Shown here in pieces: positions 8,304-16,327 of a stretch of DNA of 64,000 bases (positions are counted from its first letter, which is position 1; each line of letters starts with the position of its first letter). Below the pieces are notes generated by a model, which saw only the letters and a program-made list of their open reading frames with translations, had not been told where the DNA came from and did not search any database. Made by a program: the position numbers and the translations under genes. This DNA is from Blautia sp. GTDB lineage: Bacteria > Bacillota > Clostridia > Lachnospirales > Lachnospiraceae. The stretch covers positions 18,357 through 82,356 of the forward strand of contig JAETNR010000014.1 of the NCBI GenBank assembly GCA_021772055.1, in the 5' to 3' direction.

Positions 8304-9836
8304 TCAGGCACGTACCTTTTGGATTTCTTCCATACAGTAAGAAATGCGTGGATTAAAAGTTTTAACCTGTAAAGAATTACCTGCACCTGCAAATGGACCA
8401 GGAATCACATTTATGTCGCGATGCGCCCCAAAGTAATCTGTATCAAACTGAATCGGAGTCCCATCAGGATTTTCAAATCTCTGCTCCGGTTCGAACGCTT
8501 CGCCAAGCACATCTGTGTTGATCATTCTATCCGTAAAATTGCCTACAAAATCATAAATGTTTGTATCCAGATAATAGCCTCCCTCCTTTTCCACCAGTTC
8601 AACCCTGATGTCGTTTCGGTCATCACCGGCAGTCAGACCGTTCTTTTCGTTTTTGCATGCTTTCGCACCGCCAAGATATACATTTCCTTCCATCCACACA
8701 GAAAGATGGCCATGTAAATGTACCTCTTCTAACTGTCTCATGTTTGCGGGCTTCGTAAAATCAAACTGAGAAATCCATTCCTCATAAGTTGGATATTCGT
8801 CAAACATCCAGGTACCGGCTGTCCACTTCTCCAGATCCGCTTCATTGCCGGACGCATCCTTCCTAACAATCTCCTCAGGATGCCATTTTTGAACAAAAAT
8901 ATTATTGTAAAATCTGTCATCTCCATGAAGGAAAGTCATAAAGCCCATAACTTCCGTGCGATGCGGTATATGATAAGGTGTGTAACGCCAGGTAGTGCCA
9001 GCGCCAACACAGGTCAGAGCGCCGCAGATCAGGTTATCTACCATAGCAACACCCTGTGTAGCAAATCTCACGCTGGCCTCGGAAAGCATAATATTATTGT
9101 CAATAAGAGTCGGACCATGACTGACTTCCACAAAAATATCCTGAGACATCATACCGTCCTGAAATGCAGCAGGCGGAGCCCAGGTGGTTGCTGCTTTATT
9201 GGTATTAAAACCGCTGACTGTAATATAACCGATGCCTGTTTCGGAAGGCATGAAGCACATCCGTCTCACATTGATCTCCACATTTTCTTCATTGGGATTC
9301 TTTCCCTGGAAGTTCCCATAGATAACAGTCTCGTCCTTCTCTTCATCCTGCTCTGTGTACCACTTGTACACAGATTCCTCCGGTACCCAACTGCATTCAT
9401 AAACTTCCCCTTTGATACATTCTTCAAGGGAAACTGCTTCATACATTGCTCTGTCATTTAAATTAACACAGCCTGTATGCTTATCTGCTTTTGCAGAATA
9501 CCAATCGCCGTACACAAGTGTCGTATACGGATTATAACTGCCGAAAATACTATTTCTGATACGGCATACCCATACATTTCCCTGATAAACTTCCCAGCTG
9601 TCCACCTGCTCTGCACCGGTGATCACAGCTCCCAAAGGCTCTGTACTGTGGTAAATGATACGTGCTTCCTCAGTTCCTGCATGAACCGGATTTACATACT
9701 CACGGTAAATACCGGGAGCCACCAGAACTTCGTCTCCCGGCATTGCAGTTTTCGCTGCATCATTAATATGGCGGAAAGGTCTCTCTTTCGTACCGTCTCC
9801 GTCATGCCCTGCATTTACATTTACATAAATCTTCAT
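8304..9836 (-). CDS. Right-handed beta-helix carbohydrate-active protein (DUF1565/GH141-like), apparently lacking its central core
   Basis: 510 residues, no signal peptide. The N-terminus (YVNVNAGHDGDGTKERPFRHINDA) is the DUF1565-type opening of beta-helix polysaccharide enzymes. From memory, relatives continue after a WAPPTAFQ-like segment with a helix core of roughly 150 residues containing WSKGWIIEN and HIHH-like turns. Here WAPPAAFQDGM is joined directly to DIFVEVSHGPTLIDNN. That suggests an in-frame internal deletion that removes the likely catalytic rungs, so activity is doubtful. The gene is intact as a reading frame and has a ribosome site (AAAGGAG) before 9836. Confidence 0.65.
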   Translation of the reverse strand: MKIYVNVNAGHDGDGTKERPFRHINDAAKTAMPGDEVLVAPGIYREYVNPVHAGTEEARIIYHSTEPLGAVITGAEQVDSWEVYQGNVWVCRIRNSIFGSYNPYTTLVYGDWYSAKADKHTGCVNLNDRAMYEAVSLEECIKGEVYECSWVPEESVYKWYTEQDEEKDETVIYGNFQGKNPNEENVEINVRRMCFMPSETGIGYITVSGFNTNKAATTWAPPAAFQDGMMSQDIFVEVSHGPTLIDNNIMLSEASVRFATQGVAMVDNLICGALTCVGAGTTWRYTPYHIPHRTEVMGFMTFLHGDDRFYNNIFVQKWHPEEIVRKDASGNEADLEKWTAGTWMFDEYPTYEEWISQFDFTKPANMRQLEEVHLHGHLSVWMEGNVYLGGAKACKNEKNGLTAGDDRNDIRVELVEKEGGYYLDTNIYDFVGNFTDRMINTDVLGEAFEPEQRFENPDGTPIQFDTDYFGAHRDINVIPGPFAGAGNSLQVKTFNPRISYCMEEIQKVRA

Positions 9837-9883
9837 AAAAAATCTCCTTTCTTTAGTTAACCCTTCTTAAATAATCTCCCAAA

Positions 9884-9942
9884 GAACGCCTGGCGGCAAC
9901 CGTTCCTGCTCTGAAATCTCCGAGCTTATCCGACAGGCGTTC
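9884..9942. terminator. Hairpin terminator between the beta-helix gene and the solute-binding remnant
   Basis: Arms GAACGCCTG (9884-9892) and CAGGCGTTC (9934-9942) close a branched loop with inner pairing. TTTATT follows on the plus strand and TTTGGG on the minus strand, so the T-run is modest. Confidence 0.55.
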
Positions 9943-9978
9943 TTTATTCATTCCTATAATACACTGCTAAAAAAATTT

Positions 9979-10430
9979 TTATAAACCAAGTTCTTCTTTT
10001 ACTTCTTTAACACGATTTGTCATATATTCATTTAATTGATCCACGCCTATTTTTTTCGTAATTTCCTGTAAGTTTTCGTAAGCTGCTTCAAAATCTTCAT
10101 CTGTTTCCGTAAAAATAATTTTCGCTTCTTCTGCTTTTACTGCTTCCTTAAGTTTTGCTTCAATAATGCCCTCATCACTGCTGGACACCGGTTTCGCAAT
10201 ACCAACTTCCGGAGCTACTTTGTAATCTTCCATATAGGTTAATGCAGCTTTTCGATTCTCTTCACTAAAGGCGATGAAATCAGGTGTAACATCATCAATG
10301 GCATTGGCTCCATAATACTGATAATAATTATATTTCTCTTTCATTAAATCGGGATCATTTAATGCTTCCCGCATATATACGGATATCTTTAAACTCCGAA
10401 TGGGTAACCGGTTTCAATTTCAAATTTCTG
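9979..10430 (-). pseudogene. C-terminal remnant of an extracellular sugar-binding protein
   Basis: The last ~130 codons (YMREALNDPDLMKEKYNYY ... to stop at 9979) read like the C-terminus of a family-1/LplA-type solute-binding protein. Upstream bases continue the homology (KPVTHSEFKDIRI) in a different frame, so there is a frameshift near 10376, and everything further N-terminal, including the signal peptide, is gone. An ATG at 10374 exists but has no meaningful ribosome site. It is a leftover of a decayed sugar ABC transporter next to a decayed regulator. Confidence 0.6.
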
Positions 10431-10485
10431 TTTACGCAGGAACAACCGTATCCTTACTGCTCCGTTCCTGAAGACAAACTTAACA

Positions 10486-10534
10486 AAGGCATGATCTTCT
10501 GCCGCATATTTGCGTCACAGATAAATCATGCCTT
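10486..10534. terminator. Hairpin terminator behind the AraC remnant
   Basis: Arms AAGGCATGAT (10486-10495) and ATCATGCCTT (10525-10534). CTCATTTTTT follows on the plus strand. Confidence 0.6.
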
Positions 10535-10542
10535 CTCATTTT

Positions 10543-10915
10543 TTATATTCTTTTATTTTCTTCCCGAAATTTTGCAGGTGTACACTGAAGATTCTTCTGA
10601 AACACCTTATAAAACTGTCTGACACTATTATATCCCACCAGATAACTGGTATCCTGCACTGAAATTTCCGGCTCATTCATCAAAATATCTGCTGCTTTAC
10701 ACAGGCGATAATAGTCTAAAATACCTAAGAAGCTTGTCATAACCGGACAAAATTAAATAGTACCTGCACAGCTCTTCCGTTTCCATTTTTTTGATCAATT
10801 CAAGACCATTCATTCCCGGCATCTGAATATCCGCAATCAATAAATCCGGATGAAACTTTCTACTGATTGCGAGAGCCTTTTCAGCCGAATCTGATACTTT
10901 CGTACCCGTATCCCA
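10543..10915 (-). pseudogene. Remnant of response regulator receiver and AraC helix-turn-helix
   Basis: Two pieces lie in different frames. Bases about 10915-10735 encode a receiver-domain fragment (PDLLIADIQMPGMNGLELI with its phospho-acceptor Asp, then LILSGYD). It runs into a stop. Bases 10740-10543 encode the last 65 residues of an AraC-family DNA-binding domain (YYRLCKAADILM ... SYLVGYNSVRQFYKVF). The N-terminus and the linker are missing. This is a collapsed YesN-type regulator, or a receiver gene fused by deletion to a separate AraC gene. Together with the binding-protein remnant it marks a lost sugar-uptake locus. The stretch 10916-11058 holds nothing recognisable. Confidence 0.72.
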
Positions 10916-11058
10916 TTAGCTGCACCTGATCCGGAACCTTTTTCTCCTTTTCGCCTGCCCTGTTTTGTACAATATGCTATTTAAAACCTGTTTCAATATG
11001 ATTTTATCATAACATATTTCATATTGTTGTCAACATTTTAATTTTCATTATATTCCTG

Positions 11059-11106
11059 TTGACATTCGGTGCGTCACAGTGTACTATATCAATAGTACAC
11101 TGTGAC
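11059..11106 (+). promoter_or_regulatory. Promoter with overlapping YtrA-type operator
   Basis: TTGACA (11059-11064), 17 bp spacer, TACTAT (11082-11087). A perfect inverted repeat with 14 bp arms (11073-11086 and 11093-11106, GTCACAGTGTACTA / TAGTACACTGTGAC) covers the -10 box and start site. That is the classic place for a repressor, here most simply the GntR protein encoded 15 bases downstream (autoregulation). Confidence 0.88.
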
Positions 11107-11120
11107 AAAGGAGGCAGAAC

Positions 11121-11498
11121 ATGGATTTCAGAACAGAACTTCCCATTTACCTGCAGGTGATGGCGTCCATTAAGCGGGATATTGTAACCGGGAAACTTCC
11201 GCCAGGGCAGAAGCTTCCCTCCGTCCGTGAACTGGCAGTGAACTACACCATTAATCCCAACACAGCCAGCCGTGTTTACAGGGAACTGGAGAACGAGGCG
11301 GCATGTTTTACACGCAGAGGAATGGGAACATTTGTGACCGATAACATAGAAAGGATTAAGAAAATGAAAGAAGAAATGGCAGAAGAACTCATTAGCCAGT
11401 TTCTGGAAGGCATGGCACAGCTTGGATTTGCATTTGAAGAAACGATCAGACTAATGGAAGCCAATAAGAAAGGAGAACAACAACATGCTGGAATGTAA
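11121..11498 (+). CDS. GntR-family regulator, YtrA subfamily
   Basis: 125 residues. The N-terminal winged helix (residues 1-70: LPIYLQVMASIKRDIVTGKLPPG, then NPNTASRVYRELE) is followed by a short helical tail and no ligand-binding domain, which defines the YtrA subfamily. Such repressors usually control the ABC exporter encoded with them and are relieved by cell-envelope antibiotics. An AGGAGG site precedes the ATG. The gene overlaps the ABC ATPase by 14 bases. Confidence 0.9.
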   Translation: MDFRTELPIYLQVMASIKRDIVTGKLPPGQKLPSVRELAVNYTINPNTASRVYRELENEAACFTRRGMGTFVTDNIERIKKMKEEMAEELISQFLEGMAQLGFAFEETIRLMEANKKGEQQHAGM

Positions 11499-12186
11499 GA
11501 ATATTACAAAAAAATACGGTTCCAAAACTGCCGTAGATTCCATCTCCCTGATAATCGAACCAGGCAGGATCTATGCGTTTCTTGGACCCAACGGCAGCGG
11601 CAAGACCACGCTGATGAAAATGGCTATCGGCCTTGTAAAGCCCACCTCAGGGAACTTTTATTACAATGACTCTCCCATCGGCCAGGACAGCCGAAGTGAA
11701 ATTGCCTATATGTCCACAGAACCTTACTTCTATCCATGGATGACGGCTAAGGATGTGGGAGATTACTACCAGGATTTCTTTTCGGACTTCTCTATGAAAA
11801 AGTATGAGCATCTTCTGGAGCGGATGCACCTGGAGAAAAGCATGAAGACCAAATCTCTCTCCTCTGGTATGATGGCGAAGCTGAAGATTGCAGTCACCAT
11901 GGCCCGGAAGGCGAAGGTCTATCTTCTGGATGAGCCGCTGAACGGAATCGACCTTCTGGCAAGAGACGAGATCATGACCAGCATCATTGAAGCTTCGGAT
12001 TCCGACACTGCTATTGCACTCTCCAGCCATCTTGTGGACGAACTGGAGAAGATCATTGATACCGCTTACTTCATCAAGGATGGGCATCTTGTAAAAACAA
12101 GCCAGGTGGAAGAGCTGCGGATCTCCGAAGGCAAATCCATCGTAGACGAATATCGGGAAATTTACGGACAGGGAGGAATCATGTAA
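11485..12186 (+). CDS. ABC transporter ATP-binding protein
   Basis: 233 residues with Walker A GPNGSGKTT, signature LSSGMMAKLKIA, Walker B KVYLLDEPLNGID and the switch His in LSSHLVDE. The signature reads LSSGM rather than LSGGQ, common in YtrB/BcrA-like exporters. It starts inside the GntR gene after GAAAGGAG and its stop overlaps the permease start (TAATG). Its partner membrane protein is the next gene. Likely role: export of, or resistance to, a peptide or antibiotic. Confidence 0.92.
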   Translation: MLECKNITKKYGSKTAVDSISLIIEPGRIYAFLGPNGSGKTTLMKMAIGLVKPTSGNFYYNDSPIGQDSRSEIAYMSTEPYFYPWMTAKDVGDYYQDFFSDFSMKKYEHLLERMHLEKSMKTKSLSSGMMAKLKIAVTMARKAKVYLLDEPLNGIDLLARDEIMTSIIEASDSDTAIALSSHLVDELEKIIDTAYFIKDGHLVKTSQVEELRISEGKSIVDEYREIYGQGGIM

Positions 12187-12926
12187 TGGGAAAATTGATG
12201 AAATATGAATTTCGAAAAACAAGGATGTCAAGAATGATTCTGCTTCTTGTAACAGTTCTGTCAGAGATCCTGTTTCTGGGCGGGCTGTTCTTCGACTGGG
12301 AAAATGGCTTAATCTTAGGAAGTACCTTCTTATTTGCCTGTGCCATGTTTGGACTTTTTTATCTTGGGATAGAGAGCATCCTCGTCTTTTCCAAAGATCT
12401 GAATACGAAGCAAAGCTACATGCTGTTCATGACTCCCAAAAACAGCTTTCAGATTTTAGGTGCCAAGGTTCTGGAAAACCTCCTTTGCATCATTGCAGTT
12501 GGCACGATCTTCATTTTGATCGCTGTCGCAGATTTTTCCATTGCTACGGTTCATTTTGACGGCCTGAGTAGATTTTTAAGCGAGCTGCAGCAATTTTATA
12601 AATATATCTTCCACCAGCTTCCTTCCTGGCAGGAAGTCGTAGCCGCTATCTTCGGCTTTCTGTTAAGCTGGTTTATGACGATCACCATCGGCTACCTGGC
12701 TGTAGTTTTGTCCGCAACTGTGCTGGCAGGCAAACGCTTAAGCGGACTGATCAGTTTCCTTTTGTTCCTTCTCATTTCCTGGGCATTGGGAGTAATACTG
12801 GAACACCTTCCTTCCCTTTCTTCCATCACAGCCGATTTTGCGCTGCAGTATGGTGTTCTTCTTCTGTTTTCAGCCGCCTGCTATCTCATTTCCGGCTGGA
12901 TCATGGAACGAAAGCTCAGTGTGTGA
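12186..12926 (+). CDS. ABC-2-type membrane subunit
   Basis: 246 residues with about six hydrophobic segments (for example LLLVTVLSEILFLGGLFF near the N-terminus and VLLLFSAACYLISGW at the end). Translation is coupled to the ATPase by a one-base stop/start overlap. It forms the channel of the GntR-controlled ABC system. The sequence does not show the substrate. Confidence 0.85.
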   Translation: MGKLMKYEFRKTRMSRMILLLVTVLSEILFLGGLFFDWENGLILGSTFLFACAMFGLFYLGIESILVFSKDLNTKQSYMLFMTPKNSFQILGAKVLENLLCIIAVGTIFILIAVADFSIATVHFDGLSRFLSELQQFYKYIFHQLPSWQEVVAAIFGFLLSWFMTITIGYLAVVLSATVLAGKRLSGLISFLLFLLISWALGVILEHLPSLSSITADFALQYGVLLLFSAACYLISGWIMERKLSV

Positions 12927-12952
12927 TTCATACTATTTCTCTATAAATATAA

Positions 12953-12997
12953 AAAAGAAGCTCCCCTATAAAATAAATAAGGGAGTCTCTTTTTTAT
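12953..12997. terminator. Terminator of the GntR-ABC operon, shared with the MATE gene
   Basis: A short stem CTCCC (12961-12965) / GGGAG (12981-12985) with adjacent A-run and T-run pairing, followed by TCTCTTTTTT. The T-run overlaps the stop codon of the convergent MATE gene. Confidence 0.7.
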
Positions 12998-14361
12998 ATT
13001 GCTCTTTCTCTTCCATCATACGATTTTCTTTCAGCCCCTTTTACGCAAATAAAACACATAGGCGCAATATAAAGGCAGGCGGTTACCCATGCGGTCTGAT
13101 CCGCAAAACAAATCGCCGTATAGCCGAAGGTTCCCACAAAAACAAGGCTGACAATACATCTTGCAAACATTTCGATCACACCGGCGATCACCGTTCTTCC
13201 TGCATACCCAAGCCCCTGTGTGCTCATACGGCACACGTTCAGAATTCCCAGTGCCCAGTAAAAATATCCCATACAGCGCAGATATTTTGCCGCCGCATCC
13301 AGGACATCCACAGCCGAATTTCCCACAAAAAGCATGGAAAGGGATTTTCCAAAAAGAATCAGTACGGTTCCTGCTACAAGCCCATATCCCACCGCGATCG
13401 CCAGTCCCTCATAAATCCCCTTACGGATACGTGCCGCTTTCCCGGCACCCAGATTCTGGCTGCAAAATACGGAAACAGCAGAGCCTATGGCCTCAAAGGG
13501 GCACATAGTAAGCTGCTTGATCCTCATCCCTGCGGTGAATCCGGAAACATACACGCTGCCAAGCCCGTTGTTGGCTGACTGCATCACCATGCTTCCAATA
13601 GCCGTAATGGAAAACTGCAGCCCCATAGGAACCCCCATTACAATCAATTCCCTGGTAACCATGCCCTGCATCCGGCAATGGCTGCGTGACAGGCGCAGGA
13701 GTTTTACTTTTCTGATAATGAATACAAGGCAAAGGATCCCGCTTACCGCCTGGGCAGTGATCGTGGCGATCGCCGCGCCTGCACAGCCCCATTTCAAAAT
13801 GACAATACAGAACAGATCCAGGAAAATATTCAGTACAGTAGAGATTACCAGGAAGAAAAACGGGGTTCTGCTGTCCCCGATTGACCGCAAAATACTGGAC
13901 AGGTAATTATACAGTAATGTAAACGGAAGCCCTAAAAATATAACGATCAGATACCGGTATGCGTTTTCATAGATATTCTCCGGCACAGACAAAATATGTA
14001 AGATCCGCGGGCAAAGAACTGCGCAGAAAACAGTCAGCACAGCAGCAAAGACTGCCGTCAAAACTGCTCCGTTAAATACATAATCCTTCATGTGCTCCAG
14101 CTTGCCCGCACCGAAATACTTTGCCACCGGAACACCGAAGCCTGCACAGGCTCCCATACAGAATCCAAGCACCAGAAACTGCACGCTGCTGGATGCCCCC
14201 ACACTGGCCAGCGCTTCCGTTCCCAGAATCCTTCCCACAATTGCCGCATCGATCATATTATACATCTGCTGCAGCAAATTTCCCATCAGCAAGGGCACCG
14301 CAAAACGCAGCATCAGCGGAAGCGGCCGCCCTTCTGTCATACTTGTTGTCAAATTTCTCAC
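12994..14361 (-). CDS. MATE-family multidrug/Na+ antiporter
   Basis: 455 residues, about twelve hydrophobic helices in two MatE repeats. The opening (PLPLMLRFAVPLLMGNLLQQMYNMIDAAIVGRILG) is typical of MATE pumps, which export cationic drugs in exchange for Na+ or H+. I take the GTG at 14361 as the start because GAGG elements precede it; an internal ATG at 14340 has no ribosome site. It is transcribed alone. A TATAAT at 14395-14390 is a possible -10, but no good -35 goes with it. Confidence 0.9.
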   Translation of the reverse strand: MRNLTTSMTEGRPLPLMLRFAVPLLMGNLLQQMYNMIDAAIVGRILGTEALASVGASSSVQFLVLGFCMGACAGFGVPVAKYFGAGKLEHMKDYVFNGAVLTAVFAAVLTVFCAVLCPRILHILSVPENIYENAYRYLIVIFLGLPFTLLYNYLSSILRSIGDSRTPFFFLVISTVLNIFLDLFCIVILKWGCAGAAIATITAQAVSGILCLVFIIRKVKLLRLSRSHCRMQGMVTRELIVMGVPMGLQFSITAIGSMVMQSANNGLGSVYVSGFTAGMRIKQLTMCPFEAIGSAVSVFCSQNLGAGKAARIRKGIYEGLAIAVGYGLVAGTVLILFGKSLSMLFVGNSAVDVLDAAAKYLRCMGYFYWALGILNVCRMSTQGLGYAGRTVIAGVIEMFARCIVSLVFVGTFGYTAICFADQTAWVTACLYIAPMCFICVKGAERKSYDGRERAI

Positions 14362-14543
14362 CCTCTGTTTTCCTCATGAATGCCCCCATTATAGCATATG
14401 TCCCCTTCTTGTTCCATAGCAGATGCCGAAAAAATAAAAGCCGCATACCGAATCCAGGTCAGCACACAGCCCTTATTGACAAGCGGGAAATATTCAAAAA
14501 TGTCCAGTCTGTAATCTTTTAACAGTATTAATACCTTCTGCAA

Positions 14544-14777
14544 TTATTTTGCAGAAGTCAGAAATGGTGAAATCTGTTCCAGGATACGGCTGTCATCCGA
14601 ATCGTAGCTCAATAGCTGCGGTGCAGTCAGATCAAGGCCGAAAACACCGATCAAGGATTTCGCATCTACTGTACGGTTTCCTGTACCAAGGTTAAAGTCA
14701 ACATCCATCTTATCAATCGTACGTATAAAGCTTCTCACCTGTTCAACGTCATCAAATTTTACATATACCTGCTGCAT
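14544..14777 (-). CDS. HPr-like protein without the phospho-accepting His
   Basis: 77 residues from the ATG at 14777; the upstream ATG at 14786 touches the ribosome site AAAGGG and is unlikely. The fold signature of HPr is visible, especially DAKSLIGVFGLDL around the regulatory-Ser loop (Ser46 region of HPr). The usual TGLHARPA active-site segment is replaced by DVEQVRSFI, so it cannot carry phosphate from enzyme I on His15. It may be a Crh-like regulator phosphorylated on Ser or a neutral paralogue. Confidence 0.72.
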   Translation of the reverse strand: MQQVYVKFDDVEQVRSFIRTIDKMDVDFNLGTGNRTVDAKSLIGVFGLDLTAPQLLSYDSDDSRILEQISPFLTSAK

Positions 14778-14851
14778 AAAAATCATCCCTTTCTGTATCT
14801 GTTATTATATAAGTATTCATGTAAATATGATATCGTTTTCATTTTACGCAC

Positions 14852-14880
14852 ATTATATCTTATGGATTTCACAATGTAAA
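14852..14880 (-). promoter_or_regulatory. SigA promoter of the HPr-like gene
   Basis: Minus strand: TTTACA (14880-14875), 17 bp spacer, TATAAT (14857-14852), about 75 bases before the start. Confidence 0.7.
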
Positions 14881-14978
14881 TTGTCATATTCGACAATGTT
14901 TTATTTTTTCTTTGTGCGGGATGACGATATCCTTTTCAGTTATTATTTCCATTTCTTCCAGGTCTATACATTTCACTC

Positions 14979-15007
14979 TTGTTTTCTGTCTTCCAAAATG
15001 CTAGAAT
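14979..15007 (+). promoter_or_regulatory. Promoter of the aminotransferase gene
   Basis: TTGTTT (14979-14984), 17 bp spacer, TAGAAT (15002-15007), 64 bases before the ATG at 15071. Confidence 0.6.
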
Positions 15008-15070
15008 AAAAAATATTTTTATCTGCCGCATATGACAGTTACATTTCGAAAGGAAAGAAGGATACATAAC

Positions 15071-16228
15071 ATGCAGTTTTCCAAAAGATTGGATTTATTT
15101 GGAGAGGAAATCTTCGCTGCCCTGAATGACCGCCGTCTGGAGCTCGAGGCGCAGGGGATGAAAATTTACAATATGAGTGTAGGTACCCCGGATTTTCATA
15201 CGCCGGACCATATTAAAGAGGCGCTTATTGAAGCGGCAAAGGATGACGCAAACTGGCGGTACAGCCTCCGGGATCTGCCGGAGCTTCTGGATGCAGTCTG
15301 CTCCTATTATCAGAAACGTTTTCAGGTGGACATTACACCAGATATGGTAATGTCTGTTTACGGAAGCCAGGAAGGCATGGGACATCTGGGAATGACACTG
15401 TGCAATGAGGGAGATGTGGTCCTGCTGCCGGATCCCTGCTATCCTGTTTTTGCAGCAGGCAGCCTGCTTGGAGGCGCGGAACCCTATTATTATCCCCTGA
15501 CTGCAGAGCACGATTTTCTGCCCTATGTGAAAGACATCCCTTCTGAAATTGCACATAAGGCAAAATATATGGTTGTTTCCCTGCCGTCCAATCCTGTAGG
15601 AAGTATTGCATCTCCGGGACTTTATGAAGAGATCGTCGCTTTTGCAAAAAAATATGATATTCTCATCATTCATGATAATGCATACAGCGATATCATTTTT
15701 GACGGTGCATACGGCGGAAGCTTTCTGTCCACTCCCGGGGCAAAGGAAGTAGGCGTGGAATTTTTCAGTCTCTCCAAATCCTTCAATGTTACCGGTGCCA
15801 GGATCAGTTTTCTTGTGGGGAAGTCGGAGGTCATTGCCGCTCTTCGCAAGCTTAGAAGCCAGATTGATTTCGGCATGTTCCTTCCTATCCAGAAAGCGGC
15901 TATCGCAGCCCTGAACGGCCCCTTGACAAGCGTAAAGGAGCAGTGCAGGGACTATGAGGAGCGAAGAAACGCCCTTTGCGACGGGCTCCGCAGCATCGGC
16001 TGGGATCTCCCCAACGGAAAAGGCACCATGTTCGTATGGGCCAGGCTTCCCGGCGGCCGCATGGACAGCATGAATTTCTGCATGGAACTGATGGAAAAAG
16101 CGGGAGTGATCGTTACACCGGGTGCCAGCTTCGGCCCGCACGGAGAAGGATATGTCCGCTTCGCCCTGGTACTTCCTCCTGAAAAAATCCGTGAGGTTGT
16201 GGACGCAATCCGCAGAAGTGGTTTATAA
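15071..16228 (+). CDS. PLP-dependent class I/II aminotransferase (LL-DAP aminotransferase-like)
   Basis: 385 residues from the ATG at 15071 (GAAAGGAAAGAAGG upstream); the in-frame ATG at 15032 lacks a ribosome site. Fold-type I features are present: GTPDFHTPDHI near the start, LPDPCYPVF, LPSNPVGS (NP of the substrate site), IIHDNAYSDI, and SLSKSFNVTGAR with the PLP-binding Lys. The pattern is close to LL-diaminopimelate and aspartate/alanine aminotransferases (DapC/DapL/PatA type). The exact amino acid cannot be fixed by eye. Monocistronic. Confidence 0.88.
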   Translation: MQFSKRLDLFGEEIFAALNDRRLELEAQGMKIYNMSVGTPDFHTPDHIKEALIEAAKDDANWRYSLRDLPELLDAVCSYYQKRFQVDITPDMVMSVYGSQEGMGHLGMTLCNEGDVVLLPDPCYPVFAAGSLLGGAEPYYYPLTAEHDFLPYVKDIPSEIAHKAKYMVVSLPSNPVGSIASPGLYEEIVAFAKKYDILIIHDNAYSDIIFDGAYGGSFLSTPGAKEVGVEFFSLSKSFNVTGARISFLVGKSEVIAALRKLRSQIDFGMFLPIQKAAIAALNGPLTSVKEQCRDYEERRNALCDGLRSIGWDLPNGKGTMFVWARLPGGRMDSMNFCMELMEKAGVIVTPGASFGPHGEGYVRFALVLPPEKIREVVDAIRRSGL

Positions 16229-16230
16229 AA

Positions 16231-16291
16231 AAAATCCCCCTGAAGGTCTTCTGTCGGAGTAATATCCGCCGGACAGCCCCAGGGGGATTTT
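16231..16291. terminator. Bidirectional terminator between aminotransferase and citrate synthase
   Basis: Arms AAAATCCCCCTG (16231-16242) and CAGGGGGATTTT (16280-16291) are fully complementary, and the T/A runs on both ends suit both directions. The loop contains a second GTC/GGAC hairpin. Confidence 0.88.
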
Positions 16292-16327
16292 CTTATTTAT
16301 GATTTATATCAGGAACCGCAGGCAGCC

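Noticed and set aside
15095..16141. 348-residue open frame antisense to the aminotransferase
   Set aside because: Shadow of a gene with clear PLP-enzyme motifs; no start signals.
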